This document shows, one piece after another, positions 55,201 to 62,742 of a stretch of 64,000 nucleotides of DNA. The position numbers were made by a program, and so were the translations under genes. The notes under the pieces were generated by a model. The model worked only from the letters and a program-made list of their open reading frames with translations. It was not told where the DNA came from and made no database searches. Numbering within the stretch: position 1 is the first letter of the stretch; each line of letters begins with the position of its first letter. This DNA is from Chryseobacterium sp. VAUSW3 (lineage in GTDB: Bacteria; Bacteroidota; Bacteroidia; Flavobacteriales; Weeksellaceae), in NCBI RefSeq assembly GCF_002205795.1, contig NZ_NIUY01000002.1, positions 620,001 through 684,000 of the forward strand, written 5' to 3'.

Positions 55201-55427
55201 TCATAGAGATTGGAAGCAGGTTGATACGCCAGTTCATTGATAAGGGTTTCCAATTCTATTGTTTCCAAATCGGGATAACGGGACAGCAGAAAATCACTCA
55301 GGTCTTCCCGAATAAAAACCTCCTGTTGCGATGCCCGAACTACATCTTTGCCATTCACATACGCATAACCTTCTTCTTTCAGTAGATGGATGAATGATTT
55401 TTCTAATTGGGATTCGGTGTATTTCAT
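52284..55427 (-). CDS. hsdR: Type I restriction endonuclease subunit R
   Basis: The 1047-aa translocating nuclease cleaves unmethylated DNA with HsdM and HsdS. The N-terminal nuclease has a PD-ExK core: PDLILYINGIPVVVFEFKTT (Asp 136, Glu 150, Lys 152). Walker A GATGCGKS (293-300) and DEAHRS (397-400) mark the SF2 motor; VGFTGTPIDK is motif III and QTISRVNRKFEGKDKG motif VI. A helical C-terminal domain runs from about 800. Length is normal and no frameshift is seen. It is separated from hsdS by six unrelated genes. Confidence 0.95.
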   Translation of the reverse strand: MKYTESQLEKSFIHLLKEEGYAYVNGKDVVRASQQEVFIREDLSDFLLSRYPDLETIELETLINELAYQPASNLYDSNKYIGKLLADGLIFKRNNPAKKDLHIRYIDVDSESISKTNQFKIVNQLEIQGKELRIPDLILYINGIPVVVFEFKTTIEEEITIYDAYKQLSIRYRRDIPELMKYNAFCIISDGVNNKAGSLFAPYDFFYGWHKITGEEKKALTGIHTATSIVHGMLHKERLCDILHHFILFPDTSKKEEKILCRYPQYYAANKLFSNIQRHRKPEGDGKGGTYFGATGCGKSYTMLYLSRLLMRSTQLASPTIIIISDRTDLDDQLSRDFTNAKDFIGDENIINIESRADLRIRLRGRESGGVFLTTVQKFAEDDEVLSDRTNIICISDEAHRSQVNLDLKVRIDEDGVKKSYGFAKYLHDSLPNATYVGFTGTPIDKTLDVFGPVVDSYPMFESVVDEITVRLVYEGRAAKVNLNHSKVVEIEQYYQNAVAEGASEYHVEASQKAIARMEVILGDPGRIEAIAQDFITHYEKRIEEKATVAGKVMFVCASREIAHKLFKEIIRLRPEWNEKTIAEHLSEKEQKEIKPIERIKMVMTRSKDDEENLWNLLGSKDNRKELDRQFKQIHSNFKIAIVVDMWLTGFDVPFLDTIYIDKPLQTHNLIQTISRVNRKFEGKDKGLVVDYIGIKKNLNHALGLFNNTTAADDFEDLDKAVIIVKDQLDLLRQFFYQFDTTDYFKGSPVEQLHCLNRASELVLFTEKSEKFFVDVTKKLKSAYNLSCGSEIFNENETDEIHFYFAIKSIVVKLTKGEAPDTAQMNAKVSKMVEDAIVSEGVEEIFKLDDNKANAIDLFNDKFLEKINALELPNTKIKVLERLLKQAITDFKKVNKVKGIEFSERLQKIINSYNERSEADLLDYDAIQADTSEQILDLILKLRTEMASFEDLGINYEEKAFYDILDMICRQYGFEFDKTKMLELAREIKKIVDDTARFPDWSDRDDIKAQLKMEIIVKLHEFGYPPITQDEVYKNVLEQAENFKRNR

Positions 55428-55442
55428 TGATTATATAATAAT

Positions 55443-56129
55443 CTATTTAATAATTTTAATAACACATTCACATTCTTCTCTTTTAATCTCTTTTTTTAAA
55501 TCAGTATTAAACATTGAATGGTTTAATAAGAGAACAAGTACTATTAATAATCCATAAACTGACATAATTGTCCGTCCAATAAAGCACGCCCAAAATTCAC
55601 ATAAATAATGATTTAAAATAAAATAAGTAATTAGAAAAGTTGATATTAAAATTAAAACAACTGGAATTAATATTTTTAAAAATGTAGATTCTAAACTTAA
55701 AAGACAAATTATTATTCCAATTAAACAAACTGAAATTATTGCTGCTATTATTATTTTTTTTGTTTTATCTTGTAGTGGAGGATTGGAAGAACTTATATAG
55801 TTTCTATAGTTCATATCCAGAATTAGATTATTATTAGGATTATTAAATTGCTCTATAATCTTGGAATAAATAAAAATATATCTTCTCTCCTGTTGAAGAA
55901 AATATGCATTTGTAAACCAAAACAAAAGAATGATAAGAATAATAATTGTAATTTCAACAGGGAAATTATAATTAGAAAATTCAAATAAATAGTTTCCTTC
56001 AATTTTATTTAAGCCAAATATTATTCCTATTAGTGTTATTGCCCATCCTTTTATAAGGAATGAATTTGTGCTCATACGATTTATTGTATTTTGAACAAAT
56101 TCTAAATGTTTAAGTATTTTGTCGTCCAT
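55443..56129 (-). CDS. Multi-pass membrane protein, putative effector of TIR module
   Basis: The 228-aa protein has about five hydrophobic segments: 26-42, 58-78, 126-146, 150-171 and 184-203. The N-terminal motif LEFVQNTINRMSTNSFLIKGW is, to my recollection, shared by a family often found near TIR or nucleotide-signal genes in defence islands. QQERRYIFIYSKI follows TM2. It could form a membrane pore or sense a signal at the membrane; neither is shown. It is 15 bases before hsdR and 34 bases after the TIR gene. Confidence 0.62.
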   Translation of the reverse strand: MDDKILKHLEFVQNTINRMSTNSFLIKGWAITLIGIIFGLNKIEGNYLFEFSNYNFPVEITIIILIILLFWFTNAYFLQQERRYIFIYSKIIEQFNNPNNNLILDMNYRNYISSSNPPLQDKTKKIIIAAIISVCLIGIIICLLSLESTFLKILIPVVLILISTFLITYFILNHYLCEFWACFIGRTIMSVYGLLIVLVLLLNHSMFNTDLKKEIKREECECVIKIIK

Positions 56130-56163
56130 GGTTTAGTTTAACTTAGTTTACACATATGGAAGT

Positions 56164-56748
56164 TCATTTTATTTTTAACCATTGTTTTAATGGAAAAAGT
56201 CTACTACTTCCGTTTTCGTCGGCTGGATAAAATACATAGTATCCTTTTGGAATATATGAACCTCCAATATACTGTGTAGAGCCATCTTGATACTCTATCC
56301 ACGGATATATTTTTAAATATTCTGCTCCATAAAAAGATTGATTACTTTTATTAATAGGAAAAAGTGCAATGTTATTTATGTATTTTTCAGCATCTCCTAA
56401 TCCCAACTCCCAATTACACCATTTTGAATTAATCGCATTTTGAGTTGCAACCAAAATAAACTTATCAGACGCTTTTATTTTTTCCTTTAGCTTATGTGCT
56501 GTTTCTGCATTTGTGTAAGCAGGCATCGACGAATCCATCCAATCAACATAGACATCAACTCCTTCATTTTTTAAAAATGCAATAACATCTTGCATAATAG
56601 AAAATTCATCATGTTTATGAGATAAAAATATCATAGGACAAGTAGTATCGCGGAATGAGCTTTTACTTAAGTTTATAACATTATCCGCTGAAAAGGTTTT
56701 TGTCCTATTTCGGTAGTTAGATAGTTGGTATTCTGAAATATAGCTCAT
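56164..56748 (-). CDS. TIR-domain protein
   Basis: The 194-aa protein carries a TIR fold. MIFLSHKHDE (39-48) is strand A, VDVYVDW (64-70) strand B, SDKFILVAT (94-102) the later strand, and SKWCNWELGLGDA (108-120) holds the likely catalytic Glu 114 of NAD-cleaving TIR enzymes. The N-terminal 35 residues are a leader with an unclear role. A C-terminal stretch ISNPKGYY-like, ending RLFPLKQWLK, is unassigned. The ATG is one base after the stop codon of the preceding gene, suggesting translational coupling. Confidence 0.8.
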   Translation of the reverse strand: MSYISEYQLSNYRNRTKTFSADNVINLSKSSFRDTTCPMIFLSHKHDEFSIMQDVIAFLKNEGVDVYVDWMDSSMPAYTNAETAHKLKEKIKASDKFILVATQNAINSKWCNWELGLGDAEKYINNIALFPINKSNQSFYGAEYLKIYPWIEYQDGSTQYIGGSYIPKGYYVFYPADENGSSRLFPLKQWLKIK

Positions 56749-56749
56749 A

Positions 56750-57358
56750 TTATCTTTCTTTCTTTAATATATAATTAGATAGTTGTTTACTCTTATCGTA
56801 GGCGTTATTGATATAATAGTCAGGATAATTCAAAAATTCGTTTTCATCAACCATTGTTATATATGATCCATTAAGACTATCATAAGTATTACAATCATTA
56901 CAATGTTTCAAAGGTGGATTTGAATTGTAATGATTTCGAGAAATAATTGGAAATAAATATTCGTTTCTGAACTGCACTTTATACAATCCGTGAGTGTTAA
57001 TAGAATGAATTTTTAACCAATCTGTTGAACCATTAATATTCATGATAACAGCAACTACTCCATTTGATCTAGAGGTTATATCACCCCGTTTATAATTATG
57101 TAGTGAATATTCAATTTCCCAATCAATCCATTTACTGTATATCATTCGAGGAGAAATGATTACTATTGTTACGGAAGTGCTGAAAATCATATCTTTTAGA
57201 TACTCTTTAATTCTTTCAGTAGTGCTGTCTGATAAGTCTGGACTATTAGATGTTTCTCCACGATAATACTTGGCATCTTGTCCTAATTTTACAAGAATTT
57301 TATTTCTTAATTCTTGTGCTTCATCGTATTTGTATGATATAAAAGTCTTTTTTGCCAT
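56750..57358 (-). CDS. ThsB-like TIR protein B
   Basis: The 202-aa protein starts KKTFISYKYDEAQELRNKIL, the TIR strand A of DUF1863/ThsB type. TSVTIVIISPRMIYSKW then IDWEIEYSL (75-86, Glu 81) is the catalytic-helix region. Beyond 110 the protein has a distinct C-terminal half with a Cys pair (KHCNDCNTYDSLNG) that may bind metal. ThsB proteins make NAD-derived cyclic ADP-ribose isomers on infection; that this one does is inferred. It begins four bases after the ThsB-like A gene. Confidence 0.78.
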   Translation of the reverse strand: MAKKTFISYKYDEAQELRNKILVKLGQDAKYYRGETSNSPDLSDSTTERIKEYLKDMIFSTSVTIVIISPRMIYSKWIDWEIEYSLHNYKRGDITSRSNGVVAVIMNINGSTDWLKIHSINTHGLYKVQFRNEYLFPIISRNHYNSNPPLKHCNDCNTYDSLNGSYITMVDENEFLNYPDYYINNAYDKSKQLSNYILKKER

Positions 57359-57362
57359 AAGA

Positions 57363-57827
57363 TTATGAGTATTGACTTCTAACTTTTATTGCTCTTTCCA
57401 CTAAGTCAGATATATTGTTTTTTATATCATCATAAACGTATTTGCTTGTCGAATAATCAGATTCAAAAATTGGAATATAATTAGCTAAAGGATTTTTTCC
57501 TTTAGATGATTGATTACCATATACATTTTCAAGTTTGTGTACATAAATCCCACATACTGCTTTACCAAGTTCCCATGCACGATTAATTTCGTAATTCACC
57601 CATTTCCTTTCACTTGTTTTCTCTCCAATCAAAACTACAAGACAAGATTTATCTCTTAGGTTATTATCAATCCATTCTTTTATTGTTGCATCACTCTTGC
57701 TTTTGACTTCTTCCCACTTGTTTCCGTTTACAGGTCTATCGCCTTCAACAGCTCCAATATTACGAACTTGCCCAGCACGCCAATTATCATTGTCAAAATG
57801 AAAACTATAAAAAACTTTTCTTGCCAT
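57363..57827 (-). CDS. ThsB-like TIR protein A (DUF1863/MTH538 type)
   Basis: The 154-aa protein closely follows the ThsB pattern: RKVFYSFHFDNDNWRAGQV at 3-21, KWEEVKSKSDATIKEWID, SCLVVLIGEKTSERKWVNYE (Glu 80) and YVHKLENVYGNQSSKGKNPL at the nucleotide-facing end. Length is that of a stand-alone ThsB. ThsB senses phage and produces a signal from NAD+ that activates ThsA. It is the clearest Thoeris-type gene here and lies between the SLOG gene and a second ThsB-like gene. Confidence 0.85.
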   Translation of the reverse strand: MARKVFYSFHFDNDNWRAGQVRNIGAVEGDRPVNGNKWEEVKSKSDATIKEWIDNNLRDKSCLVVLIGEKTSERKWVNYEINRAWELGKAVCGIYVHKLENVYGNQSSKGKNPLANYIPIFESDYSTSKYVYDDIKNNISDLVERAIKVRSQYS

Positions 57828-57832
57828 TAGTA

Positions 57833-58492
57833 TTAGATTTTATCAATTAAATATTTTTGAAAAAGTGACATATATCCATAGTCCTTAAGGAATCTTTCGT
57901 GCTTTGCTTCATCTCCGTCAGATAAATTATCGAAAATAATTTTTGTTGCAGCTCCCGTACTAGCTATAGGTAAAATTAATGCTTCAGGGTGCAATTCTTT
58001 AAACATGTTGTATTCGACTTCAATACCATCCATTCCACCAATAAAAACAGCCGCCGAAAACTTATTTTCTGATAACATTTTTTGTCTCATATTCTGAACA
58101 CTGCTATGTATGTCTCCTTCATTTTCAGTAAAAACTATATTTTCAAACTTTTCATTATCTTCTGGAAAGATGTCTTTAAAAAACAATGATTGATAAATCT
58201 TTACATGATTCTGAATCTCTTTTTTGACTTCTTTAGATAATAATTTGTCCTGATCTTCCACAGGTAAATCATTAATATCCTTATTTAATTTATACTGAAT
58301 AGTTCTTTCGATTACAAAATTGATTAAAGGAGTAATAGAAGGGTGTCCTCCCCAAATTATTTTATGTTTTCCTATAACTAAACTAGCCAAAGCAATTACA
58401 GCATCTCTAATTGCAATAATGTCAGCTGAATCATAATATTTTGGGTGTCTTTCTGGTAATGGGATACTTGCTGATAGAAATATATTTTTCAT
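57833..58492 (-). CDS. SLOG-family (cluster 3-like) nucleotide-sensing protein
   Basis: The 219-aa protein has the SLOG Rossmann-like order. MKNIFLSASIPLPERHPKYY starts strand 1. IIWGGHPSITPLI (46-58) and FIGGMDGIEVEYNMF (150-164) are the glycine loops that bind nucleotide or ADP-ribose derivatives, and PIASTGAATKIIF ends the fold. No effector domain is attached. SLOG domains in ThsA bind the TIR product; here a separate sensor is suggested. It overlaps neither neighbour (9- and 5-base gaps). Confidence 0.8.
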   Translation of the reverse strand: MKNIFLSASIPLPERHPKYYDSADIIAIRDAVIALASLVIGKHKIIWGGHPSITPLINFVIERTIQYKLNKDINDLPVEDQDKLLSKEVKKEIQNHVKIYQSLFFKDIFPEDNEKFENIVFTENEGDIHSSVQNMRQKMLSENKFSAAVFIGGMDGIEVEYNMFKELHPEALILPIASTGAATKIIFDNLSDGDEAKHERFLKDYGYMSLFQKYLIDKI

Positions 58493-58501
58493 ATTTTATA
58501 T

Positions 58502-59662
58502 TTACTTTTGAAATTCTTTATTGAAATCTAACTTCTTAAGTGTCTTCACTTTTAAATATTCATTTAACCAATCCAAATGTCTCAACCAATAATTTCGAAT
58601 TGACAATTCGTCATAAATCAAGGTTATAGATTCTACTTCTTTAGACTCTATTTGTTCAATAAGGCTTTGAGAATTGTGACAATTAATAGACTGAGGAACA
58701 CCAACTGTAGGAATGTATATTTTTAATTTATCGTTATCTAATTTCCGAGTAATATATCTACTATATTGAAGGTTAACCTCTACATCGTTATCATTAGCGG
58801 CTTGAGTGAAATCGGTAATTAGCCAATCTTGACGGGAAGCTAAATTTCTTGCTCGTGAACTCTCAACTAAATCAATAATGTCAGATAGAAGATTTTCCTT
58901 TAATTTACCTTTAGTCACATCAGCAACAGGTGAATTTTCAAAGTCTTCATATTTTAATTTCTTTGAGTGAGCGATATGTGCAAAACTTGCGAAATCACAA
59001 TCAGGCCAAAGCAAATGTACTATTCCAATTCTTTTCAAATGAGCTTTATCCAATTCTTGTTTACACCAAGTACTTTCTAAAAATTCTTTTGTATTTAACA
59101 TCAAAATTAAATCACAATCTGTCATACGGTGCCACAATTCTTCTTGAAATTCTTCACCTTTATCAATAGAGTGTGTGTCAATGAAGACATCAAAGTTTTG
59201 ACTTTCTAAAAACTCATATAGTTGAATAGCTATATTACTAGATTCAGATCTTTTATAAGAAATAAAAATTTTACGATTTTTTCTTAGTAACTGAAATCCT
59301 TCAAGTACAATATTTTTTATTTTTTTTACTTTGCCCACAAAAGATACTCCATTTCGATTAGACAAAATTTCAGGCATTTCTTCATCAAAACTTTCGTTGA
59401 AAACAGGTAAAATGATATTGCCATCTAATTTTTGGTTTTCTAAAATCTCTTTTTGTCTTCCAGTAAGATTATTCTTATGGCCTGAATAAATTACAAATGC
59501 AGGTTGACCACCAGAATATTGACCAATTTCTGTTTCTTGAATAATATTTAAGGCTCCACTGATAATTTTGAGTTCATCAAAACCTTTTCTCAACTCTATT
59601 TCAAGTTCATTAAAAAACTCTTCATTTTCCCCCAAGAGAATAAGTTGGTATTTATATTTCAT
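58502..59662 (-). CDS. 386-aa protein with central TIR domain
   Basis: The N-terminal 125 residues are an unassigned alpha/beta domain (YQLILLGENEEFFNELEIEL, GGQPAFVIYSGHKNNLTGRQ). The TIR domain is 130-262: KIFISYKRSESSNIAIQLYE, FDVFIDTHSIDKGEEFQEEL, CDLILMLNTKEFLESTWCKQ and the catalytic-helix Glu 203. The last 120 residues (KLKIYIPTVGVPQSINCHNS, ITLIYDELSIRNYWLRHLD) are another unassigned domain. The TIR is closest to generic bacterial TIR enzymes; the flanking domains may sense infection or the SLOG partner. It is the first gene after hsdS, with a 37-base gap. Confidence 0.78.
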   Translation of the reverse strand: MKYKYQLILLGENEEFFNELEIELRKGFDELKIISGALNIIQETEIGQYSGGQPAFVIYSGHKNNLTGRQKEILENQKLDGNIILPVFNESFDEEMPEILSNRNGVSFVGKVKKIKNIVLEGFQLLRKNRKIFISYKRSESSNIAIQLYEFLESQNFDVFIDTHSIDKGEEFQEELWHRMTDCDLILMLNTKEFLESTWCKQELDKAHLKRIGIVHLLWPDCDFASFAHIAHSKKLKYEDFENSPVADVTKGKLKENLLSDIIDLVESSRARNLASRQDWLITDFTQAANDNDVEVNLQYSRYITRKLDNDKLKIYIPTVGVPQSINCHNSQSLIEQIESKEVESITLIYDELSIRNYWLRHLDWLNEYLKVKTLKKLDFNKEFQK

Positions 59663-59699
59663 ATTTAATTTTTATAGTTATTAGTTTAATTTTTATTTT

Positions 59700-60941
59700 T
59701 TACACACTTACGTCCTCCCCAACCGCCAATCGCGACAACAACAAACTTTGTAGTTGAGTGAGTTTTTGGTTTTCAACGCTTTTATATATAAAACATTCAT
59801 GAAGTGAAGAAAATTGTTTTGTAAATAATTTTATTATTTCAATATGGGGTTTTAATATTTGTGTAGCATCTAAATTGGTTCTAGGCAATTGCTGTAATGC
59901 GCTACCAGTAATGCTTGATTGTATTTCGTTTCTATAATCTGTACTCTGAAATAAACAGCCTAGGTAAAAAGTTGAATATAGATTACCTCCATTGATTCTA
60001 ACCAATTGTGCGTTAATATTACAATTAATATATTCGTTTGTCACAAAAGCTATTTTCCCAATATCTCCTCTTGTTGCCATTAAAATATCTCCTAATTTTG
60101 TATGACCTTTTTTAAGTTCCATATGTTGATTTTCAGATATATAATATAAATTTTCAGAATTAATTATTTTATTTTTAAAATCTGTACCTCTTATAAATGG
60201 AACACCTTTATTTTTAAAATCAGATGATTTTGGATATTTTGAACTGTAATTTCCGTCTGATATATCTAATTTGAGAGATTTTAAATCTCCAACTTGCCAC
60301 CCCTCCGGAATCTCCTTCCCAAGTTCGTCATTCCAAACCATTTTACCGCCGGAAGACTTGTAAGGTTTCCCCTGTTCGTTTGGAAACTCAAAATCCACAA
60401 ACCAATGTTTATACAAAGCTTGCGCAGTAGCTTCCAGCTTTTCGCAAATCTGGTCGTTCACTTTTATTTTGTTGGCTATGCTTTGGTATTGCGCTACAAT
60501 TTGTCGCTGTTCTTCTATAGAAGGAACTTTTATTTCAATAGACTTCAAAGCCTCTAAATGAAGTCCTCCTCTTACATCCGCATCGGTGTAGAACCAACAC
60601 TGTCTGTCAAACTCTTTACGTCTAAACCATAACATCAGATATTCTGGCAAAACATTAGAAGAAATTACTTCAAAAACATCATAAGCTGGAGAAACTATAA
60701 AATCATAATCAAAAGTTGACATCGAAATAGGCAGTCTTTCATCACGACCAACGTGCATTCGGTTGCAAGCAAATTGATATTTTTTTACAACTTTATATTT
60801 TTTTAAATCAACACCAATAATATTTGCCACAGATGGCATAAAAAATTTATCAATATTAATCCCAAATAATATTGTTGCGTTTCCATCAGTATTTTTATTA
60901 CTGATAAATTTGACAAGATCGCCCAACTTTCTATAACTCAT
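59700..60941 (-). CDS. hsdS: Type I restriction-modification specificity subunit
   Basis: The 413-aa protein gives the RM complex its target. Two target-recognition domains (about 1-155 and 232-375) flank the conserved helix IEEQRQIVAQYQSIANKI followed by ALYKHWFVDFEFPNE and GWQVGDL. The second conserved helix ends QKLTQLQSLLLSRLAVGED. The second TRD is more AT-rich than the central part, as expected for swapped specificity domains. It overlaps hsdM by 11 bases. Confidence 0.93.
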   Translation of the reverse strand: MSYRKLGDLVKFISNKNTDGNATILFGINIDKFFMPSVANIIGVDLKKYKVVKKYQFACNRMHVGRDERLPISMSTFDYDFIVSPAYDVFEVISSNVLPEYLMLWFRRKEFDRQCWFYTDADVRGGLHLEALKSIEIKVPSIEEQRQIVAQYQSIANKIKVNDQICEKLEATAQALYKHWFVDFEFPNEQGKPYKSSGGKMVWNDELGKEIPEGWQVGDLKSLKLDISDGNYSSKYPKSSDFKNKGVPFIRGTDFKNKIINSENLYYISENQHMELKKGHTKLGDILMATRGDIGKIAFVTNEYINCNINAQLVRINGGNLYSTFYLGCLFQSTDYRNEIQSSITGSALQQLPRTNLDATQILKPHIEIIKLFTKQFSSLHECFIYKSVENQKLTQLQSLLLSRLAVGEDVSV

Positions 60942-62496
60942 AACCTAAAGTTTTAAATACATTGGAAACCTCATTTTTCAAGTGGTTATCCTGCTCAAAT
61001 AAATCTTTCAAATCTGCCTGCAAATTTTGCATCTGCTCATTATAATCCAGACTTTCATCACGGTTGACGAATTCAATATATTTACTGGGTACTAAAGAAT
61101 AATCTTTTTTACGGATGTCTTCCAGAGTCGCACTGTAAGAATATTCAGGAATATCCTGATAGGTTACTTTCCAGTCTTGCTGTTGCCAGTTATGATAATG
61201 GGTAGCAATAGCCGTAATCTCTTCTTCGCCAAACTGAATATATTTCTTTTCAAATGGTTCACCTTTCTGTCGCAGATCCATAAACAGCACTTCGCCTTTT
61301 CGGTCACGGTAATTTTTTACACCATCGTTCACTTCAAAAGTTCGCTCATTTTTATTGCGGTTCAGAATCCAGAGTGTTACCGAAATATCGGTAGAATAAA
61401 ACATACTTTGAGGTAAAATCACAACGGCTTCCACCAAATCATTTTCAATAATCTGTTTCCGGATTTTATATTCTTCGCCACCACCACTCAAAGCACCGTT
61501 CGCCAAAATAAATCCGGCAACACCATTCTGAGAAAGCTTGGAGATCATATTCAGAATCCACGCATAGTTGGCATTGGATTTTGGGGGTACTTCATAACCT
61601 GCCCATCTTGGATCGGTGGTCAGTTCGCTGTCTGCACGCCAGTCTTTTAAATTAAAAGGTGGGTTCGCCATTATGTAGTCGGCTTTCAGATCTTTGTGCT
61701 GGTCGTCGCCAAAAGTATCTGCGGCTTTGTTCCCCAGATTAGAAGAAATCCCACGGATGGCAAGGTTCATCTTCGCCAATTTGTAGGTGGTATTGGTAAG
61801 CTCCTGACCGTAGATAGAAATGTCTTTTTTGTTTCCTTTATGCTTTTCGATAAATTTCAGCGACTGTACAAACATCCCACCCGAACCACAGGAAGGGTCA
61901 TAGATTTTCCCTTTGTATGGCTCTATCATTTCAGCGATGAGGTTCACAATAGACTTTGGCGTGTAGAACTCTCCTTTTCCTTTCCCTTCGGCAATGGCAA
62001 ATTTGCTCAGGAAATATTCATACACACGCCCTACAATATCGTGGGCTTCGTCGCGTAGCGTATCAATATTGTTGATGGTATCCAGCAAAGCCGAAAACTT
62101 CGACTGATCTAGTCCAAGACGGGAAAAATAATTGTCTGGCAAAGCACCTTCCAGAGATTTGTTGGTACGTTCAATGGTTTTCAGGGCAGAGTCTACAATC
62201 AATGTAATATTCTCCTGCTTGGCGTTTTCCATAATGAAAGTCCACCTTGATTCTTCCGGCAGATAAAAGACATTTTCTGCCTGATAGAATTCGGGAATGT
62301 CCAGAAATGCTTCTTTGTGTTCATTGATGAGTTCTTGTCTTCGTCTCAAAAATTTGTCATTCGCAAACTTGAGGAAGATCAGACTCAACACGACGTGTTT
62401 GTATTCGGAAGGCTCTACAGAACCTCTTAATTTATTGGCAGAATCCCACAGGATTTCTTCGGTACTTTTTGTTTTTGCAGCTGTTTTCGTTGCCAT
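60931..62496 (-). CDS. hsdM: Type I DNA methyltransferase subunit M
   Basis: The 521-aa N6-adenine methyltransferase starts with the helical HsdM N-terminal domain (LRGSVEPSEYKHVVLSLIFL). GEFYTPKSIVNLIAEM leads to DPSCGSGGMF (200-209, S-adenosylmethionine site) and ANPPFNL (277-283, catalytic NPPF). It acts with HsdS to mark host DNA, and with HsdR to cut. It is the first gene of the minus-strand defence operon. Confidence 0.95.
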   Translation of the reverse strand: MATKTAAKTKSTEEILWDSANKLRGSVEPSEYKHVVLSLIFLKFANDKFLRRRQELINEHKEAFLDIPEFYQAENVFYLPEESRWTFIMENAKQENITLIVDSALKTIERTNKSLEGALPDNYFSRLGLDQSKFSALLDTINNIDTLRDEAHDIVGRVYEYFLSKFAIAEGKGKGEFYTPKSIVNLIAEMIEPYKGKIYDPSCGSGGMFVQSLKFIEKHKGNKKDISIYGQELTNTTYKLAKMNLAIRGISSNLGNKAADTFGDDQHKDLKADYIMANPPFNLKDWRADSELTTDPRWAGYEVPPKSNANYAWILNMISKLSQNGVAGFILANGALSGGGEEYKIRKQIIENDLVEAVVILPQSMFYSTDISVTLWILNRNKNERTFEVNDGVKNYRDRKGEVLFMDLRQKGEPFEKKYIQFGEEEITAIATHYHNWQQQDWKVTYQDIPEYSYSATLEDIRKKDYSLVPSKYIEFVNRDESLDYNEQMQNLQADLKDLFEQDNHLKNEVSNVFKTLGYEL

Positions 62497-62577
62497 GTAT
62501 TCTTTTCGGAAATTAAAAATCGGGAACTCATTTTTGATAACAGCGCTTCCTGCTTATCGCATGCTCCCCTTTGAACC

Positions 62578-62585
62578 CAAATATA
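62578..62585 (-). promoter_or_regulatory. -7 box upstream of hsdM
   Basis: TATATTTG on the minus strand, 81 bases before the hsdM ATG. It is the best candidate for the start of the whole hsdM-hsdS-TIR-hsdR unit; no good TTG at -33 was found. Confidence 0.5.
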
Positions 62586-62715
62586 AACAAAATACCTCTT
62601 CGAAACACGAAACAACTGAGCTAATATTTCCCGGCTTAAATTACAACCGCGTGTCACCACCATCGGGCGACTGTGCCCGGCAAGAGCCCCAGCACTCAAC
62701 CCTTTGTAAACAGTC

Positions 62716-62727
62716 TATAGCGCTATA
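62716..62727. other. Perfect 12-bp palindrome
   Basis: TATAGCGCTATA lies between GTAAA (62706-62710) and TTTAC (62735-62739), giving nested inverted symmetry in the gap between hsdM and the DUF6266 gene. It may be an operator or part of a decayed repeat. Confidence 0.5.
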
Positions 62728-62742
62728 TATAGGATTTACAGA

